Shown: positions 22,169-33,088 of the stretch, piece by piece
How positions within the stretch are numbered: position 1 is the first letter of the stretch
Layout: each line of letters starts with the position of its first letter
Source: Scedosporium boydii
Lineage: Eukaryota; Ascomycota; Sordariomycetes; Microascales; Microascaceae
Reading direction: 5' to 3'
Assembly (NCBI GenBank): GCA_002221725.1
Contig: NJFT01000309.1
Location: 1 to 38,754, forward strand
Length of the DNA: 38,754 nt
The notes under the pieces: generated by a model
The model's input: the letters and a program-made list of their open reading frames with translations, nothing else
Told to the model about the DNA's origin: nothing
Database searches by the model: none
Made by a program: the position numbers and the translations under genes

Positions 22169-23167
22169 GGTGGGCCACAGCGTTGAGACTCAGATTCCAG
22201 TGCGATCGTGGGTGACTGGCATAACGATGTCTAAGATAATAAACTACGACAGAATTGGAGATTCTGGGTGACCGGCGACATGATGCAGAGGGAAAATTGA
22301 AGGAGCGGGGCCGCAGCCTGGCGGATCGGATTACAGAATATGCAGATCGACGAAACAATACTGACCACTAACAAGGGCTGTTGTTGGGTGTGACGCAGGA
22401 TGCATCGGTCAATGCATATTAATAGTTGATGCCCCCCTGTCGGGCTACGGATCTGGTAAACTGAGCCCCCTCCCAAAGGCGTAAAACGACCACAGTTATT
22501 TACCTCGTATTTCTTAGGAGCGCTAGCGACCTCGGTCGTTGCAGGCCGGAGCCTTGCCCACAGGGGAGCTATCTTAAGTCAAGGAAAGAATGGATTATCG
22601 CATATCAGGGAGCCGGCGGGATGCGGAGATCGTCTTCGGTAAATACCGACAACTGCGCAGGCCCTTGCCCTTTCAAAACACCGCCATGGTAGAACAAAAC
22701 GTCGACGTACTATTATTGGAGGGACTAGGATGTGGATTCACGTCCCGCGCTTGCATGGGAACAGATCGTGACAGCCAAACTTTAACCCGACGCCACTACC
22801 CGGGGCGCAACAAATCAGCACGGCTGCCAAGCGGGCTAAGCGCCTTTTGAAACCCGGCCGCTTCGAGCTGAATGCAGGACGAAGCAGTGCAGGCATCAAC
22901 AAAACTAATCTTATTAGTGAAGCAGGCTCTTCGTTAAATGAGCAGGACGCGAGTTCCAGAGGCACAGAGACAGGTCACCTCGGAAAAGTGACTAGACTAT
23001 GATTATATTATCCGCATCCCATCTTCTAGTGTTGGTCATAGACCTTCACTCCTTCTTAACTCCATCCATTCTCGAGTTTTGTAACACTTGACATACCAGG
23101 CGTTTGAGATCCACACTAATACCTCACTCCACCTCTCCCTCCGAGCCCATCCCGATTAACAACTATT
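22169..23167. promoter_or_regulatory. Divergent promoter region, 1.0 kb
   Basis: It lies between the minus-strand CorA-like gene and the plus-strand membrane protein gene. No coding region could be supported. No individual site is confidently identifiable. Confidence 0.35.
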
Positions 23168-24209
23168 ATGATGGTGTTGAGGGTTTGGCCTCCAAAACTG
23201 TCCCAAGTGTGGACCTTGGTCTGTAACATTGGTACGTAGAAAAACAATCCACAGCATCCAACGGAAGAGACCTAACACTGGAAACCGAAAGGCATCATCG
23301 CTCTCACAATCTGCGTCCTGGCAAGTTGCCGAACCCCGACGGAAAGCAACTACAGCTTAATGAACGCCGACCAAGACTTTCTGCAAAAGATGCTAGGCGA
23401 ACAGTGTTATAATGCCAGCGAGCCTTTCATCCCAAATTCTTACCGTATTGGCCTCTCGGGTAAGCTTCAATATTGAGTCATTAACGTACCACACCCGGCC
23501 GGGTGGTAGTGTTCATTTCTCTGACTCCCTTTTCTGCAATCCAGGAGCATGTCGGATCGAAAAGGAAGCCACCACCTGCGAAAGCAGACTTTTAAAAGTC
23601 AACTGGGTCACATTATTCGAAGCAGATGTGATCGCAGCCAACACAACTGGAAACCAAGCCGCCATCCTCGACCGATGTATCGAAAGTCTTCACGAGAAGG
23701 GTGTCGATCACGCATTCACGAGCAGACTGGCAGCGGCTCTCTTCGCCCTGCTCATCATCTCCATTTTCCTCAACTTGGGGGCACTCGCTGTGGTGGCTTG
23801 GACAGGCTCCGGTTTCACAAAGCCGATATTCATCATCGGACTAGTGGATGAGATGATTCTCGTAACTTGCATTGGCATTTTTATTGGGATCATCAACCAT
23901 GAAGTTGGGCGATATATTCCCGATACTCTCCGACTTCGAGATGTGGATGATAAGCAGATCCTTGGTGTTGGATTTTGGATGTTGGTGGCGATGTTCGCTA
24001 CGAGAGCCGTCTCTCATCCACTCTTGTTCATAACTACTCTGGTGGTTGCGTTGATTGTTGTCATTGTTGTCATTGCTATGATTCGCTTGCTACTTGCGTG
24101 TTGTTGCGGAGGGGACGGGTGGGAGGATGCGGTAGCTGATATTCGGCGCAGGATGCGTCGCATGGAGACTGACCAATGGGAATGCCGAACAAAGGACTCT
24201 AGAACTTGA
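23168..24209 (+). CDS. Multi-pass membrane protein, SUR7/PalI-like
   Basis: Three exons, 23168-23231, 23292-23459 and 23545-24209, encode 298 aa. The introns are 60 nt (donor GTACGT, branch CCTAACAC) and 85 nt (donor GTAAGC). An N-terminal hydrophobic helix (about 15-34) is followed by an extracellular loop with five cysteines (C34, C60, C80, C89 and C122). At least three more membrane helices follow, at about 139-164, 172-194 and 236-264, with a shorter one near 218-232. A CCC cluster sits at the cytosolic face (263-265), a plausible palmitoylation site, followed by a charged tail. This topology resembles the SUR7/PalI family of cortical membrane proteins. I see no diagnostic motif, so the family call is tentative. 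It is convergent with the MFS gene, 177 nt apart. Confidence 0.6.
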
Positions 24210-24386
24210 GTAAGAAACTCGGACATTTTTCTTTTGTATATTGATGAATTTTCAAAGGCATTAGTATATCATTTTATATTAATGCGGTGAAGGATACATC
24301 ATAAGCCTGTGACTTGGGATAATACCGACTCTAGTTTTATACGCCGTCAAACCCCAGCAATGAGCATGCTCATCGTATTTTTTCGC

Positions 24387-26109
24387 CTACTCCTTCTTCT
24401 TGCTAATCCGAGGCAAGCACAACCATAGCGCAAGCAAAATCCCCAGTAAAGCCAAGATGATGGGCTGCAAGACTTGAACGCCCTTCACTTGGGCCAAGGC
24501 ACCCACTCCGAAAGGAAGCACTGCAGCACCACATCCACCAAAAGCAGCAGCAAAACCAATCACGACGACATGCAGGTGACGGGGAAGCAGGGCACTCGCA
24601 ACAAGGACTATTCCTGGGAAGAGCGGGCCAAGGAAGAAACCCTGGAGGGCAACCGCAACGGCCGAGACGTAGAAGTTGGGCACAAGCCAGAAGAGAATCT
24701 GGAGGCCCATTGCGGCGGCAATGTAGACCTATATGGAGAAGTATTGTTAGAAACTTGTACTATTGCGTTAGGCGGAGGCAGAGAGGACAACTCACGGATA
24801 TGCCAAGCTTGACACCCAGGCGGGGCGTCACGAATCCCAAAACTGCACGACCCACAGTGAGACCAAGCCAAAATCCAGTTGCCGTCATGCCACTAGCAAA
24901 CGCGTGCCCGTCTCGGACCTGGATCATAAAGGTGACAATCCATCCCCCCAATGCGACTTCGACACCAACGTATCCCAGGAGGAAGACGGCGCAGAGCCAG
25001 GAAACACGGGCTGCGGGCCGCTTAAATAGAGCATCCTTCAGTCCGGTCTTATTTTCCGTGCCGTGCTCTTGGTGGTAGAGTTTTCTGTAGGCCTCGCCGG
25101 TGCAGCCCCAGAAGGACCAGGCCAAGACGACTAGTTCTATGGCAGCCATCGCGATCTACAGAAAAGATTTCGAAATCAGCATCGGGTTTCGAAATTAACC
25201 CGCTACCTCAAAACAAGGACCGGCACACTCAACACTTACCATGACATAATAGAAAGTGTACCACGGTAAGTTCGCCTTGGTAATCATGGTCGTCGCAATC
25301 AATGGGCTCAAAACGCCACCAACACCGTAGAAGGCGTGCATGAACCCCAGGACTTCACTCGCCTTGGCCAGATTGCCGACCCAGGCATTCCAAGCAGCAT
25401 CGCCAATGCCGTTGCCAAAACCGGCGAGGATAAAAGCGACGACAAGAACGGCATACGGAGGATGGAAGCAGATGATGACATAAGCTGCGAGATGGCAGGC
25501 GCCACATATCATCCCGATTCCTCGCTGTCCAATCTTGAGATGGAGCCAATTGTTCATGATAGCAGAGGCGACATAACCCGCAAATGGAGACAAGAACACC
25601 AAAGAGACAATGGTGTAGTTCAGATCATAGTATTTCTCCAGCTATGGAGACATTAGCGACTGCTCCTAATCGTACCTAGATTTCGAAGACTCGGAGGGAA
25701 CCTACGTAGGGAATCAATGCCTAAGAAGTAAAGACGTCAGTTTCAAAGAACTTTTTTTTCTTCACCGGCCCGATCATCAACTCACACCGTAAGCTGCATC
25801 GTTAGCACCCATGACCAGCAGACTCCAAAAAGTCGCTGGTACGCGGTAGGCATTGATACGAGGGTAATTCCATTTCTCAACAGCATTGACCACGGGCCCA
25901 TCGGGACTACTACCTCCCAATTCCTCGAAATCGACGAGTTCCGCTTGCGGACGGGAACTAGCTCGGGAGCCGGTCCGTGTCGAAGAACCCAAGTGAGCGG
26001 CCCCTTGGGTCCCCGAAAAGCCCTTCCCGCCTTTGACCGGAGTCGGCCGAGCGGGGAGCTCCGAATAATCGGTCAACTCTACAACGCAAGTGTTAGATCC
26101 GGACGCCAT
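24387..26109 (-). CDS. Major facilitator superfamily transporter (fucose-permease-like)
   Basis: Five minus-strand exons, 26109-25786, 25720-25706, 25641-25240, 25155-24796 and 24728-24387, encode 480 aa. The introns are 64-84 nt and the donors include GTGAGT, GTAGGT and GTAAGT. Exon 2 is a 15-nt micro-exon encoding ALIPY. It restores the helix 1 segment NDAAYGALIPYLEKYY typical of the fucose-permease-like branch. The N-terminal 75 residues are hydrophilic and cytosolic. About 11-12 hydrophobic helices follow, and the chain ends in the basic tail RISKKKE. Conserved-looking segments include GFGNGIGDAAWNAW and FYGVGGVLSPLIAT. Homologues are annotated as sugar or drug:H+ transporters; the substrate here is unknown. 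The start is the first ATG, and all exon joins are phase 0. Confidence 0.88.
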
Positions 26110-26464
26110 GATTCTTAGGGTGACGTTATAGAATGGTAACGAGATTAGTTTTGGAGAAGACCGGCCGAAAACCCAGAAGAGCGGGGAATGTGAAATGGAC
26201 AAGACAGCCACGCCCTGTCCTGGACAAAGTCAGACAGACAACCACTTCCCACACATTTCAAAGTGGCAAGTGTGGTTAGTGATTTCGAGGCCCACTTCCC
26301 CACTGGTCCTTTCCTCGTATCGGCATTGTCGGGCCGCGCTCCGGATCCGTGTCATTGTCAACACGTGGCCGAGCCACACACTAACCCGGAATCGGAGCAG
26401 GAGCGGACGGGACCACCTGGTTGACAGCTGTCCACTTCAAACCATCTCTTGAGCTGGGGTCATA

Positions 26465-26490
26465 CAGTCACACAGTCACACACAGTCACG
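26465..26490. repeat. Short imperfect tandem repeat (CAGTCACA)
   Basis: Three copies of CAGTCAC(A/G) begin at 26465, 26473 and 26483. It is a minor microsatellite-like feature in the MFS upstream region. Confidence 0.7.
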
Positions 26491-29400
26491 TTAATGATAT
26501 CCTTACTTCACATATCATTTGTTTTGGAAGCGTTGGACGTGAATCGTGGATACCTCGGGCGAGACTCTGCCATTACACCTTGATCATATCATTCTACCCC
26601 TCAGCTCAAAGCAAGGACATCAACAAAAGAGGTGAGCTCAAGATACATCAGTTGGGATGTTCGAGGAACACGCTTTTTATGACCCAGTTAAGGGCGGATC
26701 AACTCTCACATTCACCACTTACCATTTCTTTCAATACCTTATACGATGCACATGTACAGATTGAGTGTCGATCTCCAACCGCACTTGTCTGGCCGGGAAG
26801 AGGAGTTGTAAGACTTCGGTCAATGAACCAAACAGAGCAAGTAGAAGCACCCCAGGTTGAAGGGCCTCGGGGCTTCCCATCCATCTATCTAAAAATAGAA
26901 ATGTCCGGAAAAAAAGAAAACGGAAAACAAAGTGGGTAATGATCATCATCGTTCTTCGTATTCACCGATGCCAAGAGCAGCGAAAACTATCAATAGTTTG
27001 ATGCGTGCTGGTTTTGAGACGTTTTAGGTCTATGAAGTATATGCAGTCCTGGTCAAGTATGCGAAGCAGATATATGATATTAACGATAGCCATCTCCTTC
27101 GAATATTGTGGACGGAAGGGCCCTGACATGAGCGATGACATTCGCCAACCTTCGGCGACATGTGTTGATGAGGGTCAGCATTCTTCCACCATCGGGTGAA
27201 GGTTCGGGAGGGGAAACGCTAAGATTTGTGATTAGTTTATCAACGGAAAACAAAGCAGGAACACACACAAAAGGGGTATCTTGCGGATCGGCAAGTCGAT
27301 GTGAGACCCGGTGTGACTTTGAGCGGGTGAGGCGAGATCTGATGTCAGCACTTGAACTGACCGCCTCATCCACACCCCGAAGCTAGGTCGTCGATTACAT
27401 ATTATCTAAAGCCGGTGAGAAATAGTAATCATAGATTTCAAGCCGGAAACGCCGCAGGGCCGCGAGAACGAGTCAACCCGATGTATGGCCGGAAAGCAAG
27501 ATGAGTTGAGGGATCGACAAGGCAAATATCCCTCCACTCACATCACCGTTCCGGCATGTATTCCCATCTACTGGATCAATGTGCGAGCAGCTCCGAAGCC
27601 CAAGGAGTCTAAAAAGACATCAAATCAGATGGTAAATCAGGCTTCCCAGAACTCAACGACGCCTTGATCCAACAGCACAGCCCTCGACAACTAAAGTCAT
27701 CCCCTTACATGTTAGGATGCGAGGAGAAAGTCTTTCACCGCGATTGGTCTTCTCGCTGGCAATGACAGCACAACACTGCCACTCTGTTTTCTCGGGCTAT
27801 CGTTCTGCTGCCAGCTGTATCATGCTACAGGTAAGGGCTGGGTCAGGTCTTGACCCCAAGTGTGTCTCATATATCAAGTATACGCTCGTGCGTCACAGCG
27901 ACCTTGTCTCTTAGCAGCTGGTTCGGAATGTTGGCTCAAGTTGAACTGTGGAGTAATAAAGCCAGCCCGAACAACTTTCAGTAGCTGAGACGCCTCCCTC
28001 GGGCTAACCTCTGGGTGTTTCACTGTTGAGCATATAAGCCCCTCCAGAAATTCTTCATTTTCGCGGAGATTCAAACTCCCTTCCGAGGGCGGGCACTATA
28101 ATAATAGACATGCAGCGGATATTTGGTGCATACCACCACACTCACATTTGGCAGCCCTCGGGGCTAGGGGGTGTGAAATGTGAGGGGTGAGGGGTGGGGT
28201 GCTTGAGGATCACTTGGCGGGTTCTGAGTTCTCATCATTCGGGGTAAACGACGGAAGAGGAAAGATAGGACAGAAAGGGCGAGCAGAGACTCAAATGACT
28301 ATCAAATTCGTTGACATCCGCCAAACTCTCGAGTTACAAACTCCATGGCACTGAGCCAAAATATAGAGAGAGAAGCCCAGATTGAGCAATTCACCAGTTT
28401 CTTGGTACTGTCTGAAGTGGTTCGAGAAGTCCGGTAAAATTAGAACGAGATATTGTCACGGCAGCCAAGACCTGCATCCAAGGTGTGTTCATCCATCATT
28501 CTCGCCAGGACTACGAAGTAACGGGCGTAAATGAGGCATGCTAGAGTATTGGGGTAAGTGAGGACATGATTCATGGAGACAATCTCAATATCAGTGGCGG
28601 GGAAGTTGAGACGTAAACCGAGTCATGAGCGAAATGTCAGAGACATTTGCCAGTAAGATGGGGGGAAATAATTGTCCCGAGTCGCCTGTCATCCACACCG
28701 GATCCTTTCAAATAAATGGGAATCGGGGTCGAGTCGAGGCTCTCTGTGCTTTTTTATTAGCTTTTCCTCGTGAAGGCGCAATGTTTCTCGGTGTTTTTCC
28801 TATTTCCCACCTCTCAAGCTTTACACAGCGCTCCTGTAAGACGCAGGGAGAAAATATGCGTCACAGCCAAGACGACGAGCTCCTTGCGCAGGATCATCAG
28901 CAAACCTCTTCCCACCGTTCATTGTAAACCGGAGATGCCGGGGGTCGGGCTCGGTTCATGATGGACGGTCTTGGCGGAGAAACTAGGCGAGGTAACGGGA
29001 TTATTCGCTGAAAGGCCGGAGACTTACACGATGTTCTGTAGATGTCCGCTGATTGGTACGGGCGGAGATGTCTTCTTCGAGGGGCTGGCGAGTTTCAATG
29101 CGACTGTGCCGAACTAATTCTTCTGACCATCCTAATATTTGCGTTCACCCGTAAAATGTCTCGTGTGCTGTCCCATTCGTGTCTCTTTCCCCGCCTCACC
29201 ATGCATGGCGCATCGAGGCATGGGGGTATGAGACTTCCGAAGCTGTTTCGCGATGCATCAGACTTCACTTGGCGTCGGACTGCATCAAGCGATTAATAAT
29301 CCCTCGAATTGATGTCTTTCTGGGGTTGTGGATGGTCCAGTGCACCGGGAAAGATGAGATGACGGGTGGGGATCCATCAAGGATTAGACAGCCCTACACT

Positions 29401-30570
29401 TCGCCACGCTTATGTCTCCGGACTCGGCCCCATCAGCACCGAAATCGAAGGTCATTCATCTCACTTCTTTGGATAGATTTGATATGTAAAAACGTCAAGG
29501 CAGGGCTAAGGCAAAAGCGCGCAAAAGGCGGGCCCGGGAACAGTAATCTTGCGGCTGGAATAGTCTCCAAATCATAGATTGGGCCAGTCGGAGACCAGAG
29601 AGGCGAATTCAGGTCCTGAAGCGAGCAAGCCGAATGAGAGACAAGCAGGGCAGGGCAAGCCATCAGCTGACGGGATCAATACAAGTCAGCCTAAGGAGAC
29701 TGAAAACTTAAGCCTCTGCTCGGAGCTTTGTCTGCTTCCATGCAGGTCCTCGGCTAGCTGACCACGCCCTCCTTTCCTAGCCTTTGTTGATGTTCCTTGT
29801 TTCCAAGGATGTCCAGATCAATGAATCGGAAAGAACAAATCCAACGCAGCACACTCGCAGGAACTCCAGAGTCTGAAGTGTGAAATTGGGAGCGATTTCG
29901 GACAGGACAAGAAAATAGTTGGGAGTTGCAGAAGCAAGAAGTAGGGAGGGAGGAGGTGAAAAAAGAAACCAAAAAAAGTAACAGCCCTTTTCATCTGTAG
30001 CATCGAAGAACGACTAAGAACGACCATTGGAGGAAATTTGGACGGACGTCATCGCCAGCATTGGATCCTCACGACGCCGACAGGCATAAACTACGCGGAG
30101 TATCAATGTAACATCTGGTCCGGACCTGGATTGCGATTCTCGCTCGGCCTACGAAGTAGCTAGCCATGCATGCCCAGCCTTCTGCAAGGGTAAGATCAGC
30201 CATTCCGCTCGGTGTCTTGGGGGCCTAAGTGTTTCCCTCGTACTTCGTAAAAGCTCAACACGGAGTGATCGGCCGCACGTCTCACTCAATCGGCAGCTCC
30301 ACATTCCAATTGAGTGAATCCGCCGATCCTCTCATTTAAGTGGTGGTCTGTTTCTGTACCTCAATGAGAGAGAGATTCAGCTGCAGGGGACAATTGACCC
30401 TCTCCCGAGTCCCGTGGTTCTGCAGGAGCGGCACATCCGCACCGTTGCGAACAATGTAGATCCAGTCCTATTCTTAGGAATCATCGAGCGGTCTGTTTAT
30501 TAATTTTTGCCCCCATCGTTTCCTTTCTTTTTCGATGGACCCGTGACGGAGGGCTTAGACAGTACGTTTA

Positions 30571-30582
30571 GGGGGCGGGGGC
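30571..30582 (+). promoter_or_regulatory. GC-box-like element with a CreA/Mig1-type core
   Basis: GGGGGCGGGGGC contains GCGGGG, which fits the SYGGRG consensus of the CreA carbon-repression factor. It lies 304 nt upstream of the cysteine-array protein ATG. A single match is weak evidence. Confidence 0.3.
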
Positions 30583-30664
30583 GCAAAGTAATTGCATTGC
30601 CAATATATCCATCAATATCCGTCGTTCGGTTCTACTCCTCTAAAGATCCGGATATCTTCTTGGA

Positions 30665-30672
30665 TATATAAA
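30665..30672 (+). promoter_or_regulatory. TATA-like box of the cysteine-array gene
   Basis: TATATAAA sits 214 nt upstream of the predicted ATG. The CT-rich leader that follows (30800-30885) is typical of strongly transcribed fungal genes. Confidence 0.5.
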
Positions 30673-30885
30673 TCAGCCGGTCCGTCCGCTTCCCCATCGG
30701 GATCAAGTCCAGTTTTCCTCATCAGGCGTTCAATACCGAAGAGACTTCTCCCCTGACATGCTTTAATAATCAAACAAAAGATTTCAATATTGTTGAATTG
30801 TATTGTTCCCTTCTTCACCTCAGTTCTGTTTAATTCCTCCCACTCAACCACCTTCGCTTCATCCCTCCACCCCGATCACCATACC

Positions 30886-32016
30886 ATGTTCACCCTCCGA
30901 CGCATCGCCCTAGCGGCCTTCGTCGCCGGGGCCCTCGCCAACCCGCTCGCCACTCCTCTACCCACCGACGTCTCCACTGGCGAAATCACCCCTTGTGCCA
31001 CCGTCCGATGTACTAAAGACACCGAGTGCCAAGTCATCGACGGAAAAGCCAAGTGCGTCCCCATCAAGCTCGAAGAATGCGGTCCAGTCACCTGCGAGCG
31101 CGGCGAGGTGTGCTGCAATGACGGCTGCGGTATTTGCACCAAGCCTGGCGAGGGCTGCACCATGCAGCTCTGTCCCAAGACCGGTCCCAAGTGTGGTCCC
31201 AACCAGTGCTACGAGGGCGAGGAGTGCTGTAACGAAAGCTGCGGTATTTGCGCCAAACCTGGGAAGGGCTGTACTAAGCAGCTCTGCGTGAAACCTCCCG
31301 TTGAACCAGTCAAGTGCGGTAAGAAGACCTGTCCAAAGGGAGAGGTCTGCTGCAACGAAAGCTGTGGTATCTGCGCCAAGCCAGGCCAGCCCTGCACCAT
31401 GCAATTCTGCTTTGAGGAACCCGATGTCCCCGTTGAACCCGAACCTGAGCCGGTCCAGTGCGGAAAGGTCACTTGCGCAAAGGGAGACGTCTGCTGTAAT
31501 TCCAGCTGCGGCATTTGCACCAAGCCAGGCCAAGCTTGCATCACGCTCTTCTGCGGGGACGAGTCTGAGGTCCCCCAGCTTCAAGAGGAGCCCGAAACAC
31601 CTGAGGAGCCTGTTCAATGCGGCAGCACTACTTGCAAGAGTGGAGACGTTTGCTGCAATCCTAGCTGCGGTATCTGCACACCTCCTGGAGGCTCATGCAT
31701 CGAAATGTGGTGCGGAGACATCCCCGGCGAGCCTACAGAGCCCGAGGAACCGGAAGAGCCTGTCCAGTGCGGAAAGAACACCTGCGCTTCTGGCGAAGTG
31801 TGCTGCAATGACAGCTGCAGCATCTGCACCAAGCCCGGCGAGGGCTGCATCAAGATGTTCTGCCTCCCCGATCCCGAGCCTGAGATCCCAGAGGTGGATC
31901 AGGACGCTTCGCCATGCGGTGGTAATACTTGCGGAAAGGGATTGGTGTGCTGTAATGCCAGCTGTGGGAGGTGCGCGCCGCCTGATGTGGCGTGTCCGAT
32001 GATTGCTTGCGATTAA
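30886..32016 (+). CDS. Secreted tandem cysteine-rich repeat protein (seven modules)
   Basis: A single-exon gene of 376 aa. Residues 1-19 are a signal peptide ending at ALA. A four-cysteine N-terminal segment (C37, C42, C48, C57; CATVRC..CQV.DGKAKC) resembles a follistatin-type N-terminal subdomain. Seven modules of about 32 residues follow, at 65-96, 103-134, 144-175, 192-223, 245-276, 294-325 and 344-375. Each has eight cysteines in the pattern CGxxxC-x5-CCN-x2-C-x2-C-x5-C-x4-C, with a GICxxPG centre. Linkers between modules are rich in Pro, Glu and Val and lengthen from the third onward. That makes 60 cysteines, probably all in disulfides. No dibasic-flanked peptide pattern, membrane anchor or catalytic motif is seen. 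A secreted cell-surface or effector-like structural protein is likely; function unknown. Start chosen by the signal peptide and ACC context. Confidence 0.88.
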   Translation: MFTLRRIALAAFVAGALANPLATPLPTDVSTGEITPCATVRCTKDTECQVIDGKAKCVPIKLEECGPVTCERGEVCCNDGCGICTKPGEGCTMQLCPKTGPKCGPNQCYEGEECCNESCGICAKPGKGCTKQLCVKPPVEPVKCGKKTCPKGEVCCNESCGICAKPGQPCTMQFCFEEPDVPVEPEPEPVQCGKVTCAKGDVCCNSSCGICTKPGQACITLFCGDESEVPQLQEEPETPEEPVQCGSTTCKSGDVCCNPSCGICTPPGGSCIEMWCGDIPGEPTEPEEPEEPVQCGKNTCASGEVCCNDSCSICTKPGEGCIKMFCLPDPEPEIPEVDQDASPCGGNTCGKGLVCCNASCGRCAPPDVACPMIACD

Positions 32017-33088
32017 ACTAACTTTCCTTCATCTTCTGTATTTACATATTTTTTTTTTCCTTTCTTTTACGAAAAGAGTAGTTGATTCGGTGACAAGGAG
32101 AGATGGTTTTCTCGGCACAAGGGTCATGTCTGGGGTAAATTGCATTTGATTTCGATGCGCGAGGCACTCGGGAAGAGGAAAGGGTTCATTCAACACAAGG
32201 AAGTTCTTCTCGATTTTCCTGGAAAATAAAATATCGGGATCATCTGATCTCCACAGCATGAATTGACCCATGGATACAAAAGTGGTATTCGTTCTACGAA
32301 GTAGTTCTGTTACACTGGAACACCGGGCGGGCACATTGAGTCTGGTCTCGGGGTAGAGATGTTTGGTCGGGGATGGCGGGATGAGTTATCCATGGTTGCT
32401 AAGAGCGGGCGGTGGATGCAGGCAGCAGAGGAACCCATGGATCTGAAGTTAGAGCATTTCCGTGAAGGTAGAAACACGACAAGAAAACACTCATTCCACA
32501 AGAGAGGCCAGCAAACAGATTGTCCTTCAAAGTCGTCCAAAGGTTCGAGGAAGCTGAATGAGGATTGAACGGACATGAAAAAATCCGCTTAGTCATTATG
32601 CCCCTTGTACACCCAGAGAGCCACTCAGGCTCCAGCTGTTCCCAGGCGCAAGGCCCACTGAAATTCCCATGAAACGGTTCCCTCAGCAACGTTGACAGGG
32701 ATGCAAAGGGGCATTTTCCACGCCCGAAAATACAACACGTCAACAAAAGTCAACGAGAAGAACAGACCAGGAATTTGACCGCTCCTGCCTGCAAAGTGAA
32801 TCCTTGACAGGTCCATCGCTCGCTCCGAGCTTCATCCAGCAAACTTCCTCGAAACAAAACAAACGCCCCAAAGGATCCAGGAGCAAAATAATGTTTTTCT
32901 CTGCCAATTGATCCTCTTCTTCCCACATCATTTCAGAAGAAACCTAAGAATCGCATCAACATCGAACCCTCTTCTTTTGTTCCTAATCCAGAAGCAAATC
33001 GTTATTTCGTATCTCTCACCGCCAAACACCATCCATTCACGCAGCTGCAGACGAAACCGAACGATAGCATAAACCGGGCGAATCCATC
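32017..33088. other. Intergenic region upstream of the kinesin gene
   Basis: It contains the 3' flank of the cysteine-array gene and the kinesin promoter. The last 200 nt are pyrimidine-rich. Short minus-strand frames (for example 32399-32746) have no recognisable content. Confidence 0.4.

Larger units (their letters stand above)
26110..30660. other. Long gene-poor stretch, 4.5 kb
   Basis: It lies between the MFS gene start and the cysteine-array gene promoter, two genes transcribed away from each other. Only short open frames (up to 172 codons at 26421-26939) are present. None has a signal peptide, domain or plausible splice chain. A short CAGTCACA tandem occurs near 26465. G-rich simple sequence lies near 28160-28205. 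No transposon-like protein fragment was recognised on either strand. Confidence 0.4.

Noticed and set aside
30958..31617. 219-codon open frame on the minus strand inside the cysteine-array gene
   Set aside because: It is a mirror of the repetitive GC-rich coding sequence on +, with periodic composition that follows the repeats and no independent domain.
30886..32016. Possible RiPP precursor for the UstYa enzyme
   Set aside because: The repeats are cysteine-locked modules of about 32 residues with no regular KR/KK cleavage sites. The gene is 29 kb from the intact UstYa-like gene. This does not look like a ustiloxin-type precursor.
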